Below are positions 14,615 through 20,683 of a DNA stretch of 20,683 bases, in pieces. The notes below the pieces were generated by a model. The model did no database searches, was not told the origin of the DNA, and saw nothing but the letters and a program-made list of their open reading frames with translations. The first letter of the stretch is position 1, and every line of letters begins with the position of its first letter. This DNA is from Gallionellaceae bacterium (lineage in GTDB: Bacteria > Pseudomonadota > Gammaproteobacteria > Burkholderiales > Gallionellaceae), in the NCBI GenBank assembly GCA_003445795.1, contig DMCN01000112.1:1-20683 (forward strand). The letters run 5' to 3'. Both the position numbers and the translations under genes were made by a program.

Positions 14615-14697
14615 GTTCGCCCTGAGCCTGATAGAACTACTAGCCATTCGACTAAGCCCGCAAGCGGGCAAGTCGCTGGTTATGTCGAAGGGTGAAC
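14615..14697. repeat. nested palindrome, REP-like extragenic element
   Basis: An outer pair GTTCGCCCT (14615-14623) / AGGGTGAAC (14689-14697) encloses TAGCCA/TGGTTA (14641-14646 with 14677-14682), then CGACT/AGTCG (14649-14653 with 14671-14675), then GCCCG CAAG CGGGC (14656-14669). The outer arms resemble the widespread CGCCCTGAG...TCGAAGGG extragenic repeat, here with a second hairpin inside. It lies between xth and the DUF2238 gene and could act as a terminator-like or mRNA-end structure; no T run follows. Confidence 0.7.
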
Positions 14698-14712
14698 ACC
14701 ACAAGGAGCCAC

Positions 14713-15333
14713 ATGAAGTCTCTCAACGAACCCATGATCCTGCTGCTGTCCGGGATCGTCCTGCTAGGCATCACTGCCATCCACCCCCACGATTACCCCA
14801 CTTGGTGGATGGAGGTCGCACCCATCTTCATCGCCGTCCCCATCCTCGTCGCCACCTACAAAAGCTACACCCTCACTCCTCTGCTCTACCGCCTGCTGTT
14901 CCTGCACGCACTCATCCTCATGGTCGGCGGCCATTACACCTACGCCGAAGTGCCGCTGGGTTACTGGATGCAGGACTGGTTTGGCTTTGCGCGCAACAAC
15001 TACGACAAGATCGGCCACCTCGCACAGGGCTTCATCCCCGCCATGCTGTTCCGCGAACTGCTGTTGCGCAGCTCGCCCTTACGCCAGGGCAAACTGCTCT
15101 TCACGTTGGTGGTCGCATCTTGCCTTGCCATCAGCGCCAGCTACGAACTCATCGAGTGGGCGGCAGCAGAGATGATCGGAGAGAGCGCCGATGCCTTCCT
15201 CGGCACGCAGGGTTACGCGTGGGATACGCAGTCGGATATGTTGATGGCGTTGATTGGGGCGATTGTGGCGCAGGTGTTGCTAGGGAAGATGCAAGACAGG
15301 CAGTTAGACCAACGTAGGTTGGGTGGAGCGTAG
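14713..15333 (+). CDS. DUF2238 (YjdF-like) inner-membrane protein
   Basis: This 206-residue protein has about six hydrophobic segments. The family pattern is visible as NNYDKIGHLAQGFIPAML, the RELLLR segment, SASYELIEWAAAEMIG and AWDTQSDMLMALIGA. Function is unknown; E. coli YjdF belongs to the same family. The start is ATG 14713, preceded by AAGGAG at about 4 nt; a GTG seven codons upstream has no ribosome site. The last codons (QRRLGGA) are encoded by a palindromic repeat whose stem begins at 15318, so the C-terminus may have been altered by repeat insertion. It is convergent with the next gene, 16 bp away. Confidence 0.88.
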   Translation: MKSLNEPMILLLSGIVLLGITAIHPHDYPTWWMEVAPIFIAVPILVATYKSYTLTPLLYRLLFLHALILMVGGHYTYAEVPLGYWMQDWFGFARNNYDKIGHLAQGFIPAMLFRELLLRSSPLRQGKLLFTLVVASCLAISASYELIEWAAAEMIGESADAFLGTQGYAWDTQSDMLMALIGAIVAQVLLGKMQDRQLDQRRLGGA

Positions 15334-15344
15334 CGATACCCAAC
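15318..15344. repeat. GTTGGGT...ACCCAAC extragenic palindrome
   Basis: GTTGGGT (15318-15324) and ACCCAAC (15338-15344) form a perfect 7-bp stem around a 13-nt loop, GGAGCGTAGCGAT. The unit closely resembles a dispersed repeat I recall from many proteobacterial genomes (GTTGGGTnGAGCGnAGCGAnACCCAAC). It overlaps the end of the DUF2238 gene and lies between two convergent genes, where it may serve both as a 3' mRNA structure. Confidence 0.65.
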
Positions 15345-15349
15345 AATAA

Positions 15350-15814
15350 CTAGTTTCCATCGAGTTCTTTACGCTTAGTTTCGAGCTCAGAGATTTTTTC
15401 ACTAATATCGCCTTCAAAATCGAGCGGCTTCACTATTGCTAAAGCCGAGAACATAAAATATAGACACCCCAGAAAACCAACTAATCCAAACACATCGCTA
15501 ACTGCATTAAATATCAAACCGAGCGTCAACCAAATAAGACCGCTGATGACATGACGCGAAGCGCGAAACCAGAGGACTGCAGCATAAAATGCTCCGGCTT
15601 CAAAAGCACCGCCATCTCGAATTGCCTTGTGCCGTAGGATTTCATTCAACAAAAAAATCTTCTGCCTTTCCTTAGAATGTTCACGCACCTTCATTGAAGA
15701 GAAAGTGGTGAGTTTTTGTCCAACCAAAAGAACTAACCAGAAAATGGCAGAACCAATAGCTCCTTGGATAAGGACGGGCCAATCTTGGATTGCTGCTATA
15801 AGGCTTTGTGTCAT
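15350..15814 (-). CDS. hypothetical membrane protein, AT-rich orphan
   Basis: This 154-residue protein matches no family I recognise. One hydrophobic helix lies at about 17-35 (GAIGSAIFWLVLLVGQ); a second hydrophobic region of about 45 residues (~85-130, GLIWLTLGLIFNAVSDVFGL... YFMFSALAIV) probably holds two more. Between them is a basic cytoplasmic loop (KVREHSKERQK), and the C-terminus is a short charged coil (ISEKISELETKRKELDGN). The ATG at 15814 has GGGGA 8 nt upstream. The frame stays open far upstream, but only as a shadow of ampG. It follows ampG by 35 bp and is clearly more AT-rich than its neighbours, suggesting recent acquisition. Confidence 0.7.
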   Translation of the reverse strand: MTQSLIAAIQDWPVLIQGAIGSAIFWLVLLVGQKLTTFSSMKVREHSKERQKIFLLNEILRHKAIRDGGAFEAGAFYAAVLWFRASRHVISGLIWLTLGLIFNAVSDVFGLVGFLGCLYFMFSALAIVKPLDFEGDISEKISELETKRKELDGN

Positions 15815-15849
15815 ATCACATTCCCCAAATCTAACTGATGAATTGAAAA

Positions 15850-17109
15850 TTAGTTCGATTCTTTCTGTAGTTTCTGATTCCAAGGCGCAACCTTCAACAA
15901 CAGCAACATCCCCGGTATCGCCAGCACCGCACACAACAGGAAGAACATCGTCCACCCCATCGACTCCACCAGCCAACCCGTCGCCGCATTGGCAAACGTG
16001 CGCGGTATCGCCATCAGACTGGTGAACAACGCGAACTGGGTGGCGGTGTAGGCGGGGTGGGTGGTGCGGGCGATGAAGGCGACGAAGGCGACGGTGCCGA
16101 GGCCGACGCCGAGTGCTTCCATTCCGATGACTATGGCCAACTGGGTACGTTCGAGGGCACCGATCTCGCTGTGGTAGCCGACCGAGGCCAGCCAGGCGAA
16201 ACCGAAGATGGCCAGCAACTGCACCACGCCGAACAGCCACAGCGCACGGTTGATGCCGATCTTCACCATCCACAGTCCGCCCAGCATGCCACCGATGATG
16301 GAAGGCCACAGTCCGGCGTTCTTGGCGATGAGGCCGATGTCGGTCTTGGAAAATCCCATGTCGAGATAGAACGGCGTGGCCAGCGCGGTGCACATGCTGT
16401 CGCCGAGTTTGTAGAACAGCAGGAAGGCCAGCACCAGCAGCGCGCTGTTCCAACCTTTGCGGGTGATGAATTCGTGGAACGGCTCCACCACCGCTTCGCG
16501 CAGGGTCTTGGGCGGCGAGGCGCGGTGCGGCTCGCTCACCATCAGGGTCATCGCGATGCCGGGCAGCATGAACAGCGCGGTGATGATGAACACCGTGCTC
16601 CACGGCAGAAAGTCGGCGAGTATCAGCGACAGCGAACCGGGTACCAGCCCGGCGATGCGGTAGGCGTTGACGTGGATTGCATTGCCCAGACCCATCTCAA
16701 CATCGTTCAACAGCTCGCGCCGGTAGGCGTCGAGCACGATGTCCTGCGTGGCACTCAGCACCGCGAGCAAAGTGGCGATCCATGCGATGACGTAAAGGTC
16801 GCTGGTCGGCGAGAAACCGCCCATGGAGGCGATGACCACCAGCAGTCCGATCTGCGTCAGCAGCATCCAGCCGCGCCGACGGCCGAGTATCGGCACGACA
16901 TAGCGGTCGAGGAACGGCGACCACAGGAACTTCCAGGTGTAGGGAAACTGGATCAGCGCGAACAGGCCGATGGTCTTGAGATCGACCTGCTCGCTGCGCA
17001 GCCAGGCGGGCAGCAGGTTGAACAGCAGGAACAAAGGCAGGCCGGAGGTGAAACCGGTGAAGACGCAGATCAACATGCGCTTCGTGAACAGTTGCTCCCA
17101 GACGGTCAT
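15850..17109 (-). CDS. ampG: AmpG-family MFS transporter (muropeptide permease type)
   Basis: This 419-residue inner-membrane carrier has about 12 membrane segments and belongs to the AmpG branch of the major facilitator superfamily. AmpG imports anhydromuropeptides for cell-wall recycling. Family stretches include FTGFTSGLPLFLLFNLLPAW at the N-terminus, the LDRYVVPILGRRRGW loop, ATQDIVLDAYRREL (helix 4 region) and the YKLGDSMCTALATPFYLDMGF segment. The start lies 3 nt after the metW stop, so it is the third gene of the metX-metW unit; substrate in this host is inferred from family only. The C-terminus is close to AmpG of other betaproteobacteria in length, with no truncation visible. Confidence 0.9.
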   Translation of the reverse strand: MTVWEQLFTKRMLICVFTGFTSGLPLFLLFNLLPAWLRSEQVDLKTIGLFALIQFPYTWKFLWSPFLDRYVVPILGRRRGWMLLTQIGLLVVIASMGGFSPTSDLYVIAWIATLLAVLSATQDIVLDAYRRELLNDVEMGLGNAIHVNAYRIAGLVPGSLSLILADFLPWSTVFIITALFMLPGIAMTLMVSEPHRASPPKTLREAVVEPFHEFITRKGWNSALLVLAFLLFYKLGDSMCTALATPFYLDMGFSKTDIGLIAKNAGLWPSIIGGMLGGLWMVKIGINRALWLFGVVQLLAIFGFAWLASVGYHSEIGALERTQLAIVIGMEALGVGLGTVAFVAFIARTTHPAYTATQFALFTSLMAIPRTFANAATGWLVESMGWTMFFLLCAVLAIPGMLLLLKVAPWNQKLQKESN

Positions 17110-17112
17110 CGC

Positions 17113-17715
17113 TCAGTCGGCACGTTTGAAACGATAGACTGCCACACTGCCGCGCAGGTTGGGCATCACCTGGACATCTTTGCCGGCGGTGATGACATGC
17201 CGTCCGAGGATGCGGATGTTCTGGTGCGCGCAGAGGTTCTCGAAATCGTCCAGCGTGCACAGGTGCACATTGGGTGTGTCGTACCACTGGTAGGGCAGCT
17301 CGCGCGATACGGGCATGTTGCCGAGCAGCACCTGCATGCGGTTCTTCCAGTAACCGAAGTTGGGGAAGCTGACGATGCCCTCGCGCCCGACGCGCAATAT
17401 CTCTTTCATCAACGCTTCGGTGTGGCGCGTGGCTTGCAGTGTCTGCGACAGGATGACGAAATCGAACGCGCTGTTCTCGAAACCGGAGAGACCTTCATCC
17501 AGGTTGCCCTGGATGACGTTCACGCCGCGCTCGATGCAGCGCAGGATGTTCTGGTCGTCGATCTCGACACCGTAGCCGCGCACCTGGCGTGTGTTCTTCA
17601 GATAGTCGAGCAGCGCGCCGTCGCCGCAGCCGAGGTCGAGCACGGTGGCACCCTGCGGGATCCACGCCGCGATGGCGGCGAAGTCGGGTCTGGCCTGGAC
17701 GATGGAGATGTTCAT
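17113..17715 (-). CDS. metW: methionine biosynthesis protein MetW (methyltransferase fold)
   Basis: This 200-residue protein has a class I SAM-dependent methyltransferase fold. The glycine-rich SAM motif VLDLGCGDGALL (25-36) and the acidic strand end GYGVEIDD are visible, followed by FDFVILSQTLQA and VSFPNFGYWKNR, typical of MetW. MetW is normally encoded with MetX and supports homoserine acylation in many proteobacteria. Its ATG overlaps the metX stop (ATGA), and ampG follows after 3 nt. Identification is firm from both motifs and context. Confidence 0.96.
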   Translation of the reverse strand: MNISIVQARPDFAAIAAWIPQGATVLDLGCGDGALLDYLKNTRQVRGYGVEIDDQNILRCIERGVNVIQGNLDEGLSGFENSAFDFVILSQTLQATRHTEALMKEILRVGREGIVSFPNFGYWKNRMQVLLGNMPVSRELPYQWYDTPNVHLCTLDDFENLCAHQNIRILGRHVITAGKDVQVMPNLRGSVAVYRFKRAD

Positions 17716-18842
17716 GCTGTCTCCTTCGCCACGTTGTTCAAATAATTGCGCATCACCGCGAAATACTGCTCGTCCTGCATCAGGAAGGAGTCGTGGCCGT
17801 GGCGCGACTGGATCTCGGCGTAGCTCACGTTGCGGCGGTTGTGCAGCAGCGCTTTCACGAGCTCGCGCGAGCGGTCGGGCGAGAAGCGCCAGTCGCTGGA
17901 GAACGACACCACCAGATAGTTCGCCTTGATCGGTGCGAAGGCATGGGCCAGGTTGTGCTCGGTGTGGCGTGCCGGGTCGAAGTAGTCCAGTGCCTTGGTC
18001 ATCAGCAGATAGGTGTTCGCATCGAAATACGCGGCGAATTTGTCACCCTGGTAGCGCAGGTAGGATTCGACTTCGAACTCGATGTCGTAACCGAATTTGT
18101 ATTCGCCCGAGCGCAGGCCGCGGCCGAACTTGCCCGCCATCGCATCGTCGGAAAGATAGGTGATGTGCCCCAGCATGCGCGCAAGGCGAAGGCCGCGCGT
18201 CGGTACTACGCCGTGCTGGTAGAAGTCGCCGCCGTGGAAATCCGGGTCGGTCAGGATGGCATTGCGTGCCACATCGTTGAAAGCGATGTTCTCGGTGGTG
18301 AGGTTGGGTGCAGTGGCGATGGCCAGCACATGGCGCACGCGCTCGGGATAGGTCAGCGACCATTGCATCGCCTGCATGCCGCCCAGGCTGCCGCCGATCA
18401 CTGCGGCGAACTGCGTGATGCCGAGCCGGTCGGCCAACCGCGCTTGCGCCTGCACCCAGTCATCGACGGTGACGATGGGGAAGCTGGAACCATAGGGCTT
18501 GCCGGTGGCGGGGTCGATGCTCGACGGCCCGGTGGAACCGTGGCAACCGCCGAGGTTGTTGAGGCCGATGACGAAGAACTTGTCGGTGTCGATGGGCTTG
18601 CCCGGGCCGATCATGTTGTCCCACCAGCCGACGTTCTTGGTGTCGTCGGCATAGGTCCCGGCGACGTGATGGTGTCCGGAGAGCGCGTGGCAGATCAGGA
18701 TGGCGTTGGACCGGTCGGCGTTGAGTGTGCCGTAGGTCTCGTACACCAGGTCGTAGCGCGGCAGCACCGCGCCGCTCTTGAATTGAAGAGGGGTGTCGAA
18801 GGTGGCGCGTTGCGCCGTGACGATGCCTACCGAATTGCTCAA
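17712..18842 (-). CDS. metX: homoserine O-acyltransferase MetX
   Basis: MetX acylates homoserine with acetyl- or succinyl-CoA, committing it to methionine. The 376-residue alpha/beta hydrolase has nucleophile S152 in GGSLGG, acid D317 in SSDWRFSPDRS and H350 in SRHGHDSF. The acyl-CoA site reads NNLGGCHGSTGPSS (95-108). Many betaproteobacterial MetX enzymes use succinyl-CoA, but I cannot decide specificity from this sequence. The start is TTG 18842: GGAG lies exactly 5 nt before it, and no ATG or GTG fits better. The leader holds a SAM-II-type riboswitch plus terminator, so expression should fall when SAM is abundant. metW overlaps the stop by four bases. Confidence 0.96.
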   Translation of the reverse strand: MSNSVGIVTAQRATFDTPLQFKSGAVLPRYDLVYETYGTLNADRSNAILICHALSGHHHVAGTYADDTKNVGWWDNMIGPGKPIDTDKFFVIGLNNLGGCHGSTGPSSIDPATGKPYGSSFPIVTVDDWVQAQARLADRLGITQFAAVIGGSLGGMQAMQWSLTYPERVRHVLAIATAPNLTTENIAFNDVARNAILTDPDFHGGDFYQHGVVPTRGLRLARMLGHITYLSDDAMAGKFGRGLRSGEYKFGYDIEFEVESYLRYQGDKFAAYFDANTYLLMTKALDYFDPARHTEHNLAHAFAPIKANYLVVSFSSDWRFSPDRSRELVKALLHNRRNVSYAEIQSRHGHDSFLMQDEQYFAVMRNYLNNVAKETA

Positions 18843-18851
18843 AGAAGCTCC

Positions 18852-18888
18852 AAAAGAAAAACCCGCACAGCTTGGGGCTAGAGCGGGT
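18852..18888 (-). terminator. riboswitch-controlled intrinsic terminator in the metX leader
   Basis: On the minus strand, ACCCGC (18888-18883) pairs with GCGGGT (18866-18861) around a 16-nt loop, and the run TTTTTCTTTT follows at 18861-18852. It stands just before the metX ribosome site, so it would stop transcription ahead of the gene. The 5' arm can instead join an upstream pairing (see the SAM-II entry). Confidence 0.85.
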
Positions 18889-18891
18889 CTT

Positions 18892-18950
18892 CTCGCTTTA
18901 GCTGGTATGTTTTACGTGCCCCGCAAGCTGACTCAAATCGGCACCGGACT
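18892..18950 (-). promoter_or_regulatory. SAM-II (SAM-alpha type) riboswitch aptamer upstream of metX
   Basis: Read on the minus strand, the leader shows the SAM-II order of elements. P1 is GUGCC (18944-18940) pairing with GGCAC (18920-18916). The conserved GAUUU follows the first P1 arm, then CAGCUUGC, and after the second arm come CGUAAAACAU and AGCUAAAG. I match these from memory to the SAM-II consensus, in which the loop and the 3' strand form an H-type pseudoknot around SAM. Position before metX and a downstream terminator support the call. The segment GCUAAAGCG (18902-18894) can also pair with CGCUCUAGC (18885-18877, 8 of 9 pairs), forming an antiterminator that excludes the terminator. 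Confidence 0.8.
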
Positions 18951-18952
18951 GA

Positions 18953-18981
18953 AGTGTCCGTGTTTTGCTGAAAGCTGTCAA
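18953..18981 (-). promoter_or_regulatory. probable sigma70 promoter of the metX leader
   Basis: A perfect -35 box TTGACA (18981-18976) is followed, 17 nt on, by the weak -10 GACACT (18958-18953). Transcription would start within a few bases of the riboswitch 5' arm. The -35 begins only 10 nt after the ptsI stop, so the promoter fills the short gap between the two genes. Confidence 0.55.
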
Positions 18982-18990
18982 CCACAGGCC

Positions 18991-20683
18991 TTATATGGCA
19001 TTCAGCTTGTCCAAGAGGTCACGTATCTTCAGCGGGTCGTCCGCACGCATGATCTTTTGCACCAGCGGCGCGATCACCGGCAGGCTGGTGGTGAGCACGC
19101 GCTGCTTGGTGCCCAGCAGTTGCGCCGGGTGCATGGAGAACTGGCGCAGACCCAGACCGAGCAGCAGACGGGTGTAGGCCAGTTCGCCGGCCATCTCGCC
19201 GCAAACGGAAACGGGCACGCCCGCCTTGTTCGCAGTGCCGATGACCAGCGCCAGCAGTTGCAGCACGGCGGGATGCAGCGGGTCGTAAAGATGTGCGACC
19301 TCCTCGTCGGTACGGTCGATCGCCAGCGTGTACTGGATCAGGTCGTTGGTGCCGATGGAGAGGAAATCCAGCTTCTTGATGAAGGCGTGCAGCGCCAGTG
19401 CGGCGGCGGGGATCTCGATCATGCCGCCGATCTGCACGTTGGGGTTGTAGGCGACGCCCTGATTGGCGAGGCTCTGTTTCGCGCCCTCGATGAATTGCAG
19501 CGTCTGGTTGATCTCGGCAGCGCCGGAGAGCATGGGCACGAGGATCTTCAGGTTGCCGTAGGCTGAGGCGCGTAGCAGTGCGCGCAACTGGGTGCGGAAC
19601 AGTTGCGGTTCGGCCAGACACAGGCGGATGGCGCGCAGTCCCAGCGCCGGGTTGCTGGCGACGCGCGTCACGCCCTTGAGCTGTTTGTCTGCGCCCAGGT
19701 CGTAGGTGCGGATGGTGACCGGCAGGCCGTCCATGCCTTCGATCACGTCGCGGTAGGCACGGAACTGTTCGTCCTCGTCGGGCAGCGTGTCGCGGTTGAG
19801 GAAGAGGAACTCGCTGCGGAACAAGCCGATGCCGGTGGCGCCGTTCTCCTTCACGACGGGCAGGTCGTGCGGCATCTCGATGTTGGCGTGCAGTTCGACG
19901 TGGATGCCATCGAGCGTGTCGGCATGCGCGGTTTTCAGGCGTTTGAGTTTCTGGCGCTCCAGCTCCCACTGGCTCTTGCGCAGCTTGTACTCGGCCAGCA
20001 GATGCTTGTCCGGATCGATGATGACCACACCCTGCTCGCCGTCGACGATGAGCAGGTCGTTGTCCTTGATGAGTTCGCGCGCATGGTGCAAACCGACCAC
20101 GCAGGGCGTGTTGAGGCCGCGCGCGACGATGGCGGTGTGCGAGGTTGCGCCGCCGAGGTCGGTGAGGATGGCGGAGAACTGGTGCGGCTTGAGCTGGATC
20201 AGGTCGGCGGGACTCACGTCGTGCGCGACCAGGATCATCTCCACGTCATGCTTGGCCGCAGGCGGCACATGGCCGGACTGGCCGTTGAGCGCTTTCAGCA
20301 CGCGCTCGACCACTTGCATCACATCGGTCTTGCGTTCGCGCAGGTAGGCGTCCTCGAACGCCTCGAACTGCGCGACGAGCTCGTCCATCTGCGATTTCAG
20401 CGCCCACTCGGCGTTGCAATGCTCTGCCTTCACCATCTCGCGCGCCGCCTTGCTGATGTGCTCGTCGCCGAGGATCATCAGGTGCAGGTCGAGGAAGGCG
20501 TCGAATTCGGCGGCAGCCTGCTGCGGGCGCAGTTGGCGCAGCGCGGTGAGTTCCTTGCGCGTCGCTTCCAGCGCGGCATCCAGACGGTCAACTTCCTCGC
20601 CTACCAGATTCTTGGGCAGCACATAGTGCGACACTTCCAGCGAAGTGTTCGACACCAGATGGGCATGGCCGATGGCGATGCCG
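18991..20683 (-). CDS. ptsI: phosphoenolpyruvate-protein phosphotransferase (PTS enzyme I), 5' end beyond window
   Basis: Enzyme I passes phosphate from PEP to HPr. About 563 residues are visible, and the frame stays open to the window edge, where GIAIGHAHLVSNTS matches the usual start region, so only about ten N-terminal residues are missing; the GTG at 20655 is internal. The phosphorylated histidine is in GGATSHTAIVARG (codon 20137-20139), and the C-terminal PEP-binding barrel ends with VCGEMAGELAYT, whose cysteine (codon 19201-19203) is catalytic. Domains follow the normal order. In autotrophic betaproteobacteria the PTS is often incomplete and regulatory rather than sugar-importing; that is background, not visible here. 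No clear terminator separates it from the metX promoter. Confidence 0.96.
   Translation of the reverse strand, partial: GIAIGHAHLVSNTSLEVSHYVLPKNLVGEEVDRLDAALEATRKELTALRQLRPQQAAAEFDAFLDLHLMILGDEHISKAAREMVKAEHCNAEWALKSQMDELVAQFEAFEDAYLRERKTDVMQVVERVLKALNGQSGHVPPAAKHDVEMILVAHDVSPADLIQLKPHQFSAILTDLGGATSHTAIVARGLNTPCVVGLHHARELIKDNDLLIVDGEQGVVIIDPDKHLLAEYKLRKSQWELERQKLKRLKTAHADTLDGIHVELHANIEMPHDLPVVKENGATGIGLFRSEFLFLNRDTLPDEDEQFRAYRDVIEGMDGLPVTIRTYDLGADKQLKGVTRVASNPALGLRAIRLCLAEPQLFRTQLRALLRASAYGNLKILVPMLSGAAEINQTLQFIEGAKQSLANQGVAYNPNVQIGGMIEIPAAALALHAFIKKLDFLSIGTNDLIQYTLAIDRTDEEVAHLYDPLHPAVLQLLALVIGTANKAGVPVSVCGEMAGELAYTRLLLGLGLRQFSMHPAQLLGTKQRVLTTSLPVIAPLVQKIMRADDPLKIRDLLDKLNAI

Noticed and set aside
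15350..16603. 417-codon frame beginning inside ampG
   Set aside because: The first two thirds are an out-of-frame shadow of ampG; only the part from ATG 15814, with its own ribosome site, is kept.
16057..17745. 562-codon open frame antisense to ampG and metW
   Set aside because: The low-complexity E/Q/H/R-rich product is typical of a GC-rich shadow frame over two recognised genes.
20653..20655. GTG as the start of ptsI
   Set aside because: The frame continues upstream to the window edge with residues GIAIGHAHL that belong to the enzyme I N-terminus.
1..20683. tRNA, rRNA, CRISPR arrays or prophage genes
   Set aside because: No cloverleaf, rRNA signature, regularly spaced repeats or phage gene was recognised on either strand by eye.

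Overview
The window looks like chromosome from a CO2-fixing (chemolithoautotrophic) betaproteobacterium. It carries a form II RuBisCO locus (cbbR, cbbM, cbbQ, cbbO), an FBPase gene beside it, betaproteobacterial-style housekeeping genes (purE, purC, pyrE, xth, metX-metW, ptsI) and high-GC codon usage. A Gallionellaceae/Nitrosomonadales-type host is my inference from this gene content; no rRNA is present to confirm it.

Region 1 (1-2697) is accessory DNA. An IS110-family element occupies about 1-1164. Its transposase aligns residue for residue with the DEDD + Ser architecture of IS621-type bridge-RNA recombinases, and its upstream non-coding end could encode the guide RNA. Next come two orphan ORFs on the minus strand, each ending at a hairpin site with the layout of an integron attC site (59-base element). 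A third core-like box, GTTGGGC, lies just ahead of the first ORF. I read this as a small cassette array without an integrase gene in view.

Region 2 (2698-9337) is the carbon-fixation locus. cbbR is divergent from cbbM across a short AT-rich operator region with two palindromes. cbbM is followed by a stem-loop and a strong terminator, then cbbQ-cbbO (RuBisCO activase) and a TerC/Alx-family membrane protein gene coupled to cbbO.

Region 3 (9426-12512) is a plus-strand run: fbp, purE, purC and a beta-carbonic anhydrase, tightly spaced or overlapping. It joins Calvin-cycle, purine and bicarbonate chemistry. Region 4 (12513-15333) holds pyrE plus a DUF4124 gene on the minus strand, then divergent xth and a DUF2238 membrane protein gene on the plus strand, with two palindromic repeats.

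Region 5 (15350-20683, minus strand) holds ptsI (cut by the window edge) and then a methionine operon, metX-metW-ampG, followed by an AT-rich orphan membrane-protein gene. The metX leader matches a SAM-II riboswitch followed by an intrinsic terminator, with a competing antiterminator pairing. This and the integron-like array are the most interesting regulatory and mobile signals. I did not find a clearly new defence or metabolic system.
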